Notes under the pieces: model-generated
Database searches by the model: none
The model's input: the letters and a program-made list of their open reading frames with translations, nothing else
What the model was told of the DNA's origin: nothing
Part shown: piece after piece, positions 8,843-18,910 of the stretch
Layout: each line of letters starts with the position of its first letter
How positions within the stretch are numbered: position 1 is the first letter of the stretch
Made by a program: the position numbers and the translations under genes
NCBI GenBank assembly: GCA_000961595.1
Contig: LADO01000056.1
Location: forward strand, 1 to 64,000
Direction of reading: 5' to 3'
Length of the DNA stretch: 64,000 nt
DNA from: Peptococcaceae bacterium BRH_c4b
Lineage (GTDB): Bacteria > Bacillota > Desulfotomaculia > Desulfotomaculales > Desulfocucumaceae

Positions 8843-9378
8843 AGGGAGCCGTAGGCGGACGCTACGCCGAGGCGTTATACGAATTGGCCAGGCGTGACGA
8901 CAAAGTGGATTTGGTGGAGCAGGAACTGAGGACCGTCAGTCAGTTAATCGTGGAGGACAGGGATCTCCAGAAGATACTCTATCATCCCAGGATAACTGCG
9001 GAAGAGAAGAAAGACCTTTTGAAAGTGCTTTTCGAGGGTAAAATCTCCGAGGTCACCTTTGAATTTCTTAAATTGCTGGTGGAACGCCAGAGGGAACAGT
9101 TCCTCCCCGATATTGTAGAGTATTTTGTTAATAAGGCCAATTACGACCGTAATATTACCGCTGCCGGCATATCTTCGGCCATTGAGCTGACCGCTGGGGA
9201 AAAGAAAGATATCGAGACCATGCTGGCCAAGATTACCGGCAAAAAAGTGGTAACCGAGTACTCTGTTGATCTTGCTCTCATCGGCGGTGTGGTAGTACGT
9301 ATAGGTGACCGGGTTATTGACGGCAGCATTCGTACCAGACTGGAAGCCATGAGAGAGCACTTAAGGCTTATAAGTTAA
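8836..9378 (+). CDS. atpH: ATP synthase F1 subunit delta
   Basis: Connects the b stalk to the top of the alpha3-beta3 head. 180 residues, with the family pattern [11 protein letters not shown] at the N-terminus, the conserved central L..LL..R.RE.....I (around residues 77-97) and the C-terminal [16 protein letters not shown]. It starts inside the atpF stop region (ATG 8836), so it is coupled to atpF. Confidence 0.95.
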   Translation: MLKGAVGGRYAEALYELARRDDKVDLVEQELRTVSQLIVEDRDLQKILYHPRITAEEKKDLLKVLFEGKISEVTFEFLKLLVERQREQFLPDIVEYFVNKANYDRNITAAGISSAIELTAGEKKDIETMLAKITGKKVVTEYSVDLALIGGVVVRIGDRVIDGSIRTRLEAMREHLRLIS

Positions 9379-9422
9379 TTGGGTTAATAAGCTAGTCAAC
9401 CAAGTTTAACGGATAGGGGTGA

Positions 9423-10958
<1,536 letters not shown>

Positions 10959-11014
10959 GGCAAGCTAACAAACCTGTTATACCGTTATTTAACGGCGAGG
11001 TGGTGAAAAAATAG

Positions 11015-11872
11015 ATGGCGAATATACGAGACCTGCGGCGCCGTATTAAAAGTATTAAAAATACCCAGCAGATAACCAAGGCCATGAAAGCTGTATCGGC
11101 CGCCAAAATGCGCCGGGCGCAGGATGCGGTTGTCGCCGCCAGGCCATATGCCAAGAGGCTTATGGATGTCCTCGGCCGGGTAGGTTCGGCCACCAGGGGT
11201 GTAAAGCATCCCCTGCTGGAAGTTCGTGAACCCAAGAACGTGGTTTACGTGGTTATCACTGCCGACCGCGGACTGTGTGGCGGCTTTAACAGCAATGTAA
11301 TTCGTAAGGCAGCGCTGGAGATGAAGAATCATCCTGATGCCGGCCTGGTTTGCATCGGGCGTAAGGCGCGGGACTTTTTCCGCAAGCGCGGCTACAACAT
11401 TGTTCAGCAATACGTTGGCTTGGGTGAAAACGTTAATGCGGCCCAGGCCAGGGAAATAGGGGAATTTATTATCCAGAAGTATTCCTCCGGCGAATTTGAT
11501 GCCGTGTACGTTGTATACAGCGAATTTGTCAACGTTATGGTACAGAAGCCCGTGATGGTAAAGCTGCTCCCCGCGGAGCCTCCGCAAGCGGAGGCAGGGG
11601 ATGCCAACAAGCTGGTGGATTACATCTACGAGCCTTCGGCGGAAGAAGTAATGGGCGCGCTGCTGCCCAAGTACGTGATTAACACCGTATTCCAGGGCAT
11701 ACTGGAATCCAAGGCCGGTGAGCACAGCGCCCGGATGTCGGCGATGGATAACGCCACCAAGAACGCTTCGGATATGATTTCCAAGCTTACCCTGACCATG
11801 AACCGTATTCGTCAGGACGCCATCACCAAGGAGATTTCCGAAATTGTGGGTGGCGCCGCGGCACTGGAGTAA
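11015..11872 (+). CDS. atpG: ATP synthase F1 subunit gamma
   Basis: Central rotor shaft. 285 residues. The N-terminal [21 protein letters not shown] and the C-terminal [15 protein letters not shown] with its following helix are the two conserved coiled-coil strands of gamma. The ATG at 11015 follows GGCGAGGTGG. The internal segment 11575-11598 (EPPQAEAG) carries a small GC-rich hairpin in the DNA, harmless to the frame. Confidence 0.97.
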   Translation: MANIRDLRRRIKSIKNTQQITKAMKAVSAAKMRRAQDAVVAARPYAKRLMDVLGRVGSATRGVKHPLLEVREPKNVVYVVITADRGLCGGFNSNVIRKAALEMKNHPDAGLVCIGRKARDFFRKRGYNIVQQYVGLGENVNAAQAREIGEFIIQKYSSGEFDAVYVVYSEFVNVMVQKPVMVKLLPAEPPQAEAGDANKLVDYIYEPSAEEVMGALLPKYVINTVFQGILESKAGEHSARMSAMDNATKNASDMISKLTLTMNRIRQDAITKEISEIVGGAAALE

Positions 11873-11961
11873 CTGGGATATTCCGGTTGCCGGATAGCGG
11901 TTTATGTGCCGCATAATAAGACAGTGGATATTCAAACCCCGGAGAAGGAGGTACGAATTAG

Positions 11962-13368
<1,407 letters not shown>

Positions 13369-13371
13369 GAC

Positions 13372-13773
13372 ATGGCGGAAAAAACACAACGCCTGGAAGT
13401 TGTCACTCCCGAGAAGAAGTTATTCAGCGAAGATGTGCGCTTCGTGGTTGTGCCCGGCGTAGTGGGCGAACTGGGTATACTGCCCGACCATGTTGCCCTC
13501 ATGAGCGGCCTGAAAGTCGGCGTGATGAGGGTGCAGCAGGAAGGCAAGACCTTCAAAATGTCGATAAACGGCGGGTTTGTGGAAGTGCGCAACAGCCGGG
13601 TTACAGTACTGGCCGATTCCGCCGAGCGGTCCGACCAGATCGACCGCGCCAGGGCTGAGGCCGCCAAAGCCAGGGCTGAGCAGCGTCTTGCCGCCAAATC
13701 AGCCGATATTGATGTGTTGCGGGCTGAAATGGCTCTGCAGCGGGCACTGAACAGGCTAAAAGTCCTGCAGTAA
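13372..13773 (+). CDS. atpC: ATP synthase F1 subunit epsilon
   Basis: Foot of the rotor and intrinsic inhibitor. 133 residues with an N-terminal beta-sandwich (VTPEKKLFSEDVRFVVVPG, GELGILPDHV) and a C-terminal helical hairpin (about residues 90-133) rich in Ala, Arg and Glu. It is the last gene of the operon and is followed by a large inverted repeat and a strong terminator. Confidence 0.96.
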   Translation: MAEKTQRLEVVTPEKKLFSEDVRFVVVPGVVGELGILPDHVALMSGLKVGVMRVQQEGKTFKMSINGGFVEVRNSRVTVLADSAERSDQIDRARAEAAKARAEQRLAAKSADIDVLRAEMALQRALNRLKVLQ

Positions 13774-13774
13774 A

Positions 13775-13819
13775 ATAAGTTAATAAGTTAGGTGCCTGGC
13801 ACCTAACTTATTAACTTAT
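13775..13819. repeat. 22-bp perfect inverted repeat with GGTGCCTGGCACC centre
   Basis: Arms 13775-13796 and 13798-13819 are exact reverse complements around a single T, starting two bases after the atpC stop. The right half, with the DNA up to the terminator, recurs at 15182-15240. The 13-base GGTGCCNGGCACC core also occurs at 29407-29419. Confidence 0.85.
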
Positions 13820-13836
13820 GTAGAGTAAAGCAAAAA

Positions 13837-13866
13837 AGCCGGTACGCGATAGCGTGCCGGCTTTTT
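13837..13866 (+). terminator. atp operon terminator
   Basis: An 11-bp GC-rich stem (13837-13847 with 13852-13862, loop GATA, one G-T pair) is followed by TTTTT. It closes the ATP synthase operon. Nearly the same hairpin, with the same trailing CTTTTTGACATG, reappears at 14403-14438. Confidence 0.9.
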
Positions 13867-13941
13867 GACATGTGATGGTGAATAATATATATTTAGCTTA
13901 AAGTGGTAGTTCAATTAACCAATTTTAGGGGAGGGTTGCCA

Positions 13942-14169
13942 ATGGAACGAAGATTTAAAGTAGTACTTGATTGGGATAATGAGGGAAATGCCTTTCATGT
14001 ATACGTTCCCTCCTTACCCGGCTGCTTTACCCACGGCAGCACAAGAGAAGAAGCGTTGGAAAGGGCACAGGAAGCAATACGTGGTCATTTAAAAGCATTA
14101 AAGATTATTGGCGAGCCTATACCAGAAAGTGATGTGGACATTGCCGAGATATCTGTGAATATCTCATGA
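13942..14169 (+). CDS. hicB: HicB-family antitoxin
   Basis: 75-residue antitoxin of a type II HicAB module. The fold signature is seen in FHVYVPSLPGCFTHGSTREEALERAQEAI, the degraded RNase H-like domain of HicB. It has no clear C-terminal DNA-binding part, so this is the short HicB form. The start is ATG 13942 after GGGGAGGGTTGCCA; the frame extends to 13903 but without support. It overlaps the toxin gene by 4 bases (ATGA). The order hicB-hicA is the reverse of the common hicA-hicB. Confidence 0.88.
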   Translation: MERRFKVVLDWDNEGNAFHVYVPSLPGCFTHGSTREEALERAQEAIRGHLKALKIIGEPIPESDVDIAEISVNIS

Positions 14170-14390
14170 CGAGATTGCCACGGGTTACGGGAAAAGAAGT
14201 GGTTTCAGCATTAAAAAGGGCTGGCTTCATCGTAATCAACATAGAGGGCAGTCACCATCATCTGTATCGCTCAGGTAGCAGGTTAGTTACAGTACCGGTT
14301 CATTCTAAAGACACGATTCCCCCTAAAACTTTGAAAAGCGTTATAGAACAGGCAGGTTTGACAGTAGACGAACTAATTGATTTGTTATAG
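14166..14390 (+). CDS. hicA: HicA-family mRNA interferase toxin
   Basis: 74-residue toxin with a double-stranded RNA-binding-like fold that cleaves mRNA when free of HicB. Diagnostic features are GKEVVSALKRAGF, then GSHHHLYR with the catalytic-type histidine, and the C-terminal VPVHSKDTIPPKTLKSVIEQAGLT. It is coupled to hicB by a 4-base overlap and followed by a terminator 12 bases later. Confidence 0.9.
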   Translation: MTRLPRVTGKEVVSALKRAGFIVINIEGSHHHLYRSGSRLVTVPVHSKDTIPPKTLKSVIEQAGLTVDELIDLL

Positions 14391-14402
14391 ATGTGACAGA
14401 GT

Positions 14403-14432
14403 AGCCGGTACGCGATAGCGTACCGGCTTTTT
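14403..14432 (+). terminator. Terminator after hicA, near-copy of the atpC terminator
   Basis: Perfect 11-bp stem with loop GATA, then TTTTT. Stem, loop and the following GACATG match 13837-13872 except for one base, so the terminator seems to have been duplicated with the hicBA insertion. Confidence 0.88.
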
Positions 14433-14445
14433 GACATGCAGTTTT

Positions 14446-14877
14446 TTAAGGCTGCTTTTTAACTGGAGGTTTAAAAAACTCAATTCCGAGGTGATTTTTT
14501 AATGCCGATTGAAGAATGTGGGAAAAATTTATATTCTCCCGTTCAGCCAAGTCATTAAGCCACTTGGGAATTGTAAGAGTCTTTTTCACGGCCTTATTTT
14601 CTATAGATTCCCGAAAGGCGGGCATCCAGACTTCAATGAGAACCACTACCTGACTAGGCTCCGGACGCAAATTTTCTACAGGTGTAGCTTCGGGAATAGG
14701 ATCGTTGTCCTGCTCCATGCCCCAGAGATGGAGACCCAGAGCTTCTTTGGCATTTTTAAATGCTTCTTCTGTGGTATGAGCGCAGGGTAAACAACCAGGT
14801 AAATTGGGAAATTCGATAGAAATGCCATCGTCAGCATAATCGAAAATGGCAGGAAAGATGTATTTATCTTTAGACAT
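14446..14877 (-). CDS. hicB: HicB-family antitoxin (long form)
   Basis: 143-residue antitoxin. The N-terminal half has the HicB pattern (FPAIFDYADDGISIEFPNLPGC, then TTEEAFKNAKEALGLHL). The C-terminal half, TLTIPKWLNDLAERENINFSHIL, looks like a ribbon-helix-helix DNA-binding domain, so it can probably autorepress the operon. The ATG at 14877 follows GGAGATAACTCAA. It is the second gene of a minus-strand hicA-hicB pair, 37 bases after the toxin gene. Sequence differs clearly from the plus-strand HicB at 13942. Confidence 0.9.
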   Translation of the reverse strand: MSKDKYIFPAIFDYADDGISIEFPNLPGCLPCAHTTEEAFKNAKEALGLHLWGMEQDNDPIPEATPVENLRPEPSQVVVLIEVWMPAFRESIENKAVKKTLTIPKWLNDLAERENINFSHILQSALKNHLGIEFFKPPVKKQP

Positions 14878-14914
14878 TTGAGTTATCTCCTTTTAGTTTT
14901 TTTATTGGCGGGAA

Positions 14915-15112
14915 TTACTGAATTGTAATTCCCGCCTGTTTTAATATGCTCTTTACTGTTTTTATTGGGATGTCTTTCAATGGATGGGTTACTGTAACTT
15001 TACCTTGCTTGGTGGGGTGTTTGAAGTGGTGGTGGTCGCCGGCAGTAGCCACATGATTCCATCCATCTTCAGTTATTATTCTAATTATTTCTCTTGATGA
15101 GAAGCTTTTCAA
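14915..15112 (-). CDS. hicA: HicA-family mRNA interferase toxin
   Basis: 65-residue toxin. The core ITEDGWNHVATAGDHHHFKHP and the ending VTVTHPLKDIPIKTVKSILKQAG are typical of HicA. I chose TTG at 15112 because AGGAGG lies 7 bases upstream; a GTG at 15118 overlaps that site and is less likely. It precedes the long hicB on the same strand, the usual order. The DNA around the start (TATTAATAATACGTG) holds short palindromes that could be the operator. Confidence 0.88.
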   Translation of the reverse strand: MKSFSSREIIRIITEDGWNHVATAGDHHHFKHPTKQGKVTVTHPLKDIPIKTVKSILKQAGITIQ

Positions 15113-15181
15113 TTCCACCCCTCCTACAATTCCATAATAGCACGTATTAATAATACGTGTCAATATTGAGGGTCTGCCAAA

Positions 15182-15260
15182 GGTGCCAGGCACCTAACTT
15201 ATTAACTTATGTTGAGAAAAGCAAAAAAAGCCGGTATGCCAAAGCATACCGGCTTTTTTT
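15182..15260. repeat. Second copy of the post-atpC repeat with terminator
   Basis: 15182-15236 repeats 13791-13843 nearly base for base: GGTGCC, GGCACCTAACTTATTAACTT, then GAGNAAAGCAAAAAA. It ends in a hairpin (stem about 15228-15239 with 15244-15254, T-run to 15260) that can terminate in either direction. The two copies bracket both hicAB modules. Confidence 0.8.
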
Positions 15261-15289
15261 TACGGTGTAAAAACTGTCTCTTGCATGGT

Positions 15290-15559
15290 TTAGATGAACT
15301 CTATCTTGAGTTTCTTGCCTGTTGCTTTAGCGATTTTGTCGAGAAACTGGACCGAAGGATTGTAGGTTCCGCTTTCCAACCTGGAAATGTTGGATTGTCG
15401 TGTATGGACGAGTTCGGCCAGATCCTTTTGGGTCAGATTATTCTCCTGGCGCAGCCGAAGCATTTCGCGGACAAGCTGGTATTCCACTTCATTTTCCTTC
15501 AACTCCCTGAGTACTTCGGGATTGGAGTTAATCAGACGTTTTGCGTCGCTCCATTTCAT
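15290..15559 (-). CDS. XRE-family HTH antitoxin (HigA-like)
   Basis: 89-residue DNA-binding protein. The helix-turn-helix is in LRQENNLTQKDLAELVHTRQSNISRLESGTYNPSVQFLDKIAKA, typical of HigA-type antitoxins. Start ATG 15559 has AAGGAAGG upstream; an alternative GTG at 15568 overlaps the upstream toxin remnant's stop (GTGA). The gene probably once formed a higBA operon with the fragment just upstream. With the toxin broken it may persist as a stand-alone regulator. Confidence 0.85.
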   Translation of the reverse strand: MKWSDAKRLINSNPEVLRELKENEVEYQLVREMLRLRQENNLTQKDLAELVHTRQSNISRLESGTYNPSVQFLDKIAKATGKKLKIEFI

Positions 15560-15564
15560 CTGAA

Positions 15565-15735
15565 TCACCTTCCTTGATATTGTTTCATACGGCTGAGTGC
15601 GATCTCCAGTTCTGAACTGGGCGTCTTGTTCGTTTTTTTGATAAACCCGTGGAGAAGAACAAACGTCCCCGGGATCTCCACTTCTTCATGGTCTATATTA
15701 TATCTTATCCGATATATTTTGAAAAGATACTTCTT
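15565..15735 (-). pseudogene. C-terminal remnant of a HigB/RelE-like toxin gene
   Basis: On the minus strand the frame ending at the TGA 15567-15565 reads KIYRIRYNIDHEE, then TFVLLHGFIKKTNKTPSSEL and a short tail. This is the C-terminal half of Gp49/HigB-type toxins. An in-frame TGA at 15738-15736 cuts it off, with no usable start after it, and only about 56 codons remain of the usual 100 or so. The residual frame further upstream shows no clear homology. It is directly coupled to the XRE antitoxin gene. Confidence 0.75.
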
Positions 15736-15862
15736 TCATTCCTGGGGATTTGCTGGCAAACAAAAAAGGGACAACCTTTTACTTTGTTGGCATAAATGTT
15801 TTATTATAGGCATATTCTGTCAAAACTAAAGATAACTGTCCCTAGCGAAAGGAGACAAAAAT

Positions 15863-17122
15863 TTGGACAGGCTCGTGATTACCGGGGGTAAAAGATTATC
15901 CGGCAGTGTCAAGGTAAGCCCGGCCAAAAACGCGGTTTTGCCGGTCATTACCGCCACGCTGCTGGCCAAAACACCGTGTTTGCTAGAGGAAGTACCTGCT
16001 CTGGCGGACGTGGAAACTATTTGTTCAGTTATTGAATACCTCGGGGCCGAGGTAGTAAAAGAAGGCCCCGGGTTAAAAATATACGTGCCTGACATCAGGC
16101 AGACCGAGGCGCCCTACGACTTTGTACGCAGAATGAGAGCCTCCTTCCTGGTGATGGGGCCACTGCTGGCCCGGACCGGAAGGGCCAGGATAGCCCTGCC
16201 CGGCGGTTGCGCCATCGGCAGCCGGCCCATAGATCTGCACCTGAAAGGGTTTTGCCTGCTGGGTGCCGAGATAATCCAGGGGCACGGGTACATAGAGGCC
16301 AGGGCAAGAAAACTTATCGGCTCCAGAATTTACCTGGACTTTCCCAGCGTGGGGGCTACGGAAAATCTGATCATGGCGGCCTCCCTGGCCAGAGGCAAAA
16401 CCGTTATCGAGAATGCAGCCGAAGAGCCGGAGGTTGTGGACCTGGCTAATTTTTTAAACGCCATGGGGGCCAGTGTCAAGGGAGCCGGTACCAAAGTTAT
16501 AAGGATTGAAGGTGTCAGCGAACTTTACGGGGCCATATACAACGTCATACCAGACCGTATTGAGGCAGGCACATTTATGATCGCAGCGGCTATCAGCGGG
16601 GGGGAAGTGACCGTGGAAAATGTCATCTGCGACCATATCGCCCCGGTGCTGGCCAAACTCCAGGAGGCTGGGGTTAACGTGGTAAGGGGAGACACCTGGG
16701 CAAAGGTGGTGGCCCCGGAAAAAGTAAAGCCCGCCGATATCAAAACCATGCCTTACCCGGGATTCCCCACGGATATGCAGCCTCAGTTCATGGCGCTGAT
16801 GTCTGTGTCCAGGGGAGGGGCCAGCGTCATTACGGAAACGGTTTTCGAAAACCGTTTCATGCACGTGAACGAATTGAAAAGAATGGGTGCCAAGATCAAG
16901 GTCAGCGGTCGTACGGCCATTGTGCAGGGGGTAAAGCAGCTCACCGGGGCGAGAGTGAAATGCACGGATTTGAGGGCCGGGGCAGCCCTGGTGCTGGCAG
17001 GACTGGCTGCCCGGGGGGAAACTGAAATTTCCAACCTGCAGCACATCGACCGGGGTTACGAGTCCCTGGTGGACAAGATAAAATCCCTGGGAGCAGACAT
17101 AAAACGGGCCCGCGGCGCATAA
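15863..17122 (+). CDS. murA: UDP-N-acetylglucosamine 1-carboxyvinyltransferase
   Basis: First committed step of peptidoglycan synthesis: transfers enolpyruvate from PEP to UDP-GlcNAc. 419 residues. The N-terminal [16 protein letters not shown] holds the substrate lysine-asparagine pair, and the loop [17 protein letters not shown] has the catalytic cysteine at residue 116, so fosfomycin sensitivity is expected. The TTG start at 15863 is supported by AAAGGAGA at 15848-15855. In many Firmicutes murA follows atpC closely; here three TA modules lie between. Confidence 0.97.
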   Translation: MDRLVITGGKRLSGSVKVSPAKNAVLPVITATLLAKTPCLLEEVPALADVETICSVIEYLGAEVVKEGPGLKIYVPDIRQTEAPYDFVRRMRASFLVMGPLLARTGRARIALPGGCAIGSRPIDLHLKGFCLLGAEIIQGHGYIEARARKLIGSRIYLDFPSVGATENLIMAASLARGKTVIENAAEEPEVVDLANFLNAMGASVKGAGTKVIRIEGVSELYGAIYNVIPDRIEAGTFMIAAAISGGEVTVENVICDHIAPVLAKLQEAGVNVVRGDTWAKVVAPEKVKPADIKTMPYPGFPTDMQPQFMALMSVSRGGASVITETVFENRFMHVNELKRMGAKIKVSGRTAIVQGVKQLTGARVKCTDLRAGAALVLAGLAARGETEISNLQHIDRGYESLVDKIKSLGADIKRARGA

Positions 17123-17167
17123 AAATAGGACAGGCATCCCGCGCCGCAGGAGGAAAAATATTTTATC

Positions 17168-18130
17168 ATGAAAAAAACAGTTATTATATCTACATTATTA
17201 ATAATATTGCTGATGCTGGGCATACCCGCGGCTATTAACTGGTTCAGCCCGGCCAAAATCAGCGGATCCGGCACAGTCGTCAGTCTTTACCTGCACAGGG
17301 AAAACAAAATAGTAAACATTCCCCTGGAGGATTACCTGGTGGGGGTGGTGGCGGCGGAAATGCCGGCGGCTTTTCCCATGGAAGCGTTGAAAGCCCAGGC
17401 CGTGGCTGCCCGCACCTATGTGCTTAAGCGCATGGGTGCGGGGGAGCTGGTTAACCCCGTTTATCCTGGGGCGGATGTAAGCGACGATTCCAGGCAATGT
17501 CAGGCCTGGATTAGCAGCGAAGAAATGAAAAAGCGCTGGGGCACCCTGGGTTTCTACGAAAACTACCTGAAAATTAAAAGGGCGGTAAACGCCACCAAGG
17601 GTGATATTATAATCTACCAGGGGGAAATCATCGATCCCGTTTACCACTCTTCCTGCGGCGGGGCCGGGACGGAGAACGCCGCCGATGTCTGGCGCTTTGA
17701 CATACCATACCTCAAAGCGGTGGAATGTCCCTATGATGCCGATCCGGAACCAAAGCGCACGGTGCTGCTTACTCCGGAAAAGGTGAGAGAGGTCCTGCAA
17801 CTTAAGCAGGAAGCCCTGCCGGTGACGGCGGGGAGCAATAAACTACCCGCTATAGAGGTGGTGGACAAAACTTCCACCGGCCGTCCGAAAACGGTGCAAG
17901 TTAACGGGGAAATGATATCCGCCGTTACTTTGAGGGATTACCTGGGGCTGCGCTCCACTAACTTCCGTCTCTTACCGGGGCCAGGAGGTTTAACGGTGGA
18001 AACAGTGGGCTACGGCCACGGAGTGGGCATGTGCCAGTACGGGGTCAAGGGATTGGCCTTGAAGGGCAGAGATTACCGGGAAATACTAAAGCATTATTAC
18101 ACAGGCGTGGAAATAATAAAGCAAGAATAA
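17168..18130 (+). CDS. spoIID: Stage II sporulation protein D
   Basis: Membrane-anchored lytic transglycosylase of the engulfment machinery. 320 residues, with one N-terminal membrane anchor (about residues 3-22) and an extracellular domain. VAAEMPAAFPMEALKAQAVAARTYVL contains the catalytic-type glutamate, and the C-terminal GHGVGMCQYGVKGLALKGRDYREILKHYYTG is diagnostic. GGAGGAAAAATATTTTATC precedes the ATG at 17168. It follows murA by 45 bases, the same neighbourhood as in B. subtilis. Confidence 0.96.
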   Translation: MKKTVIISTLLIILLMLGIPAAINWFSPAKISGSGTVVSLYLHRENKIVNIPLEDYLVGVVAAEMPAAFPMEALKAQAVAARTYVLKRMGAGELVNPVYPGADVSDDSRQCQAWISSEEMKKRWGTLGFYENYLKIKRAVNATKGDIIIYQGEIIDPVYHSSCGGAGTENAADVWRFDIPYLKAVECPYDADPEPKRTVLLTPEKVREVLQLKQEALPVTAGSNKLPAIEVVDKTSTGRPKTVQVNGEMISAVTLRDYLGLRSTNFRLLPGPGGLTVETVGYGHGVGMCQYGVKGLALKGRDYREILKHYYTGVEIIKQE

Positions 18131-18144
18131 AGCGAGACATGGGG

Positions 18145-18210
18145 GAAGTGAAGAATCCAAGATCCTTCGCTAACGCTCAGGATGACATTTCCCTAAACTT
18201 ATTTTCAGGG
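18145..18210. repeat. Palindromic dispersed repeat, copy 2 (inverted)
   Basis: The reverse complement matches 2095-2160 with only a few changes, including the flanking ccctga-aataagtttaggg part. It lies 15 bases after spoIID. Confidence 0.85.
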
Positions 18211-18221
18211 CAGTAGTCAGT

Positions 18222-18272
18222 GGGGACATTCCTCCGACGCTAGAGCATGGCTCAAAAGAGAGGTGTGTCCCC
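18222..18272. repeat. Inverted repeat with GGGGACA/TGTCCCC ends
   Basis: GGGGACATTCCTC at 18222-18234 pairs with GAGGTGTGTCCCC at 18260-18272, 11 of 13 matching. It adjoins copy 2 of the dispersed repeat. Confidence 0.55.
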
Positions 18273-18283
18273 TTTCCTTAGAC

Positions 18284-18360
18284 CCGGGGTGAGGGACCGA
18301 TAGTCCCGAGGGGCGGTAGCCCCTTTTAAAATTAAGATAGGGCCGAAGGCCCTTTTTTTT
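18284..18360 (+). ncRNA. Candidate structured RNA: three stem-loops ending in a terminator
   Basis: Three hairpins follow each other: 18293-18307 (GGGAC/GTCCC), 18309-18324 (AGGGGC/GCCCCT, loop GGTA) and 18339-18353 (AGGGCC/GGCCCT) with an eight-T tail. I do not match it to a known RNA family. It could be a small RNA or just stacked terminators for the murA-spoIID unit. Confidence 0.35.
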
Positions 18361-18371
18361 CTGTTTCCTTA

Positions 18372-18400
18372 AAATACCGCCTCATAACGAGGCGGTATTT
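18372..18400. terminator. 12-bp stem terminator upstream of spoIIID
   Basis: AAATACCGCCTC pairs perfectly with GAGGCGGTATTT around ATAAC. It is A-rich on one side and T-rich on the other, so it could work in both directions. It insulates spoIIID from the upstream unit. Confidence 0.75.
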
Positions 18401-18414
18401 ATTTCGCTCCCGGG

Positions 18415-18442
18415 ATATTTAAACCCAAGCCCAGCATATACA
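18415..18442 (+). promoter_or_regulatory. Candidate sigma-E promoter for spoIIID
   Basis: ATATTT at 18415-18420, a 14-base spacer and CATATACA at 18435-18442 resemble the sporulation sigma-E pattern (ATATT, N14, CATACANT). In B. subtilis spoIIID is a mother-cell sigma-E gene, so the site is in the expected place. Confidence 0.5.
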
Positions 18443-18547
18443 TTTAATAGTTATTGCCGGGGAGGGGTGAACCAATGGGCAAAGCAACACAAAACCCTGC
18501 TGGTACAACGGAACTCCAATCCCGAACACCGGGGAGGGAGTAAGCCG

Positions 18548-18799
18548 ATGCAGGAATACATACAGAAACGGGTGCTGGATATTTGCGCCTATATACTGGA
18601 AACACAGTCCACGGTGCGGCAGGCGGCCAATGTATTCAAAGTCAGCAAAAGCACAGTGCACAAGGATATGACGGAGCGGCTGCCTTCGCTGAATAAAGAA
18701 ATGGCCAGGGAAATAAAAGCAGTACTAGAATATAACAAAGCGGAACGGCATCTGCGGGGCGGCGAAGCCACCAGAAAAAAATATAAAGATTTGGCATAA
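18548..18799 (+). CDS. spoIIID: Sporulation transcription factor SpoIIID
   Basis: 83-residue mother-cell DNA-binding regulator that adjusts the sigma-E regulon and promotes sigma-K expression. The N-terminal YIQKRVLDICAYILET and the helix-turn-helix TVRQAANVFKVSKSTVHKDM are essentially the family signature, with a basic tail after it. The start is ATG 18548 behind GGGAGGGAG; the frame is open upstream to 18467 but only this start gives the family length. mbl follows, as in B. subtilis. Confidence 0.96.
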   Translation: MQEYIQKRVLDICAYILETQSTVRQAANVFKVSKSTVHKDMTERLPSLNKEMAREIKAVLEYNKAERHLRGGEATRKKYKDLA

Positions 18800-18863
18800 T
18801 ATGATCCTTAGATAGAGGATTTTCCCTGAATTTGTAGAATATTTCCACCATATGTTCACGGAT

Positions 18864-18884
18864 GCGATCCGGATGCCGGATCGC
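18864..18884 (+). other. 8-bp hairpin before mbl
   Basis: GCGATCCG and CGGATCGC pair around GATGC, 26 bases before the mbl start. It may be an mRNA structure or operator; no T-run follows. Confidence 0.4.
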
Positions 18885-18910
18885 TTTAACGAAAGGGGAA
18901 AATTCTTTCT

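Noticed and set aside
10985-11935. 316-codon frame opposite atpG
   Set aside because: Shadow of a conserved essential gene on the plus strand; no recognisable motif.
13775-15260. CRISPR-like repeat-spacer array
   Set aside because: The repeated units are terminators and palindromes with genes between them, not regular short repeats with equal spacers.
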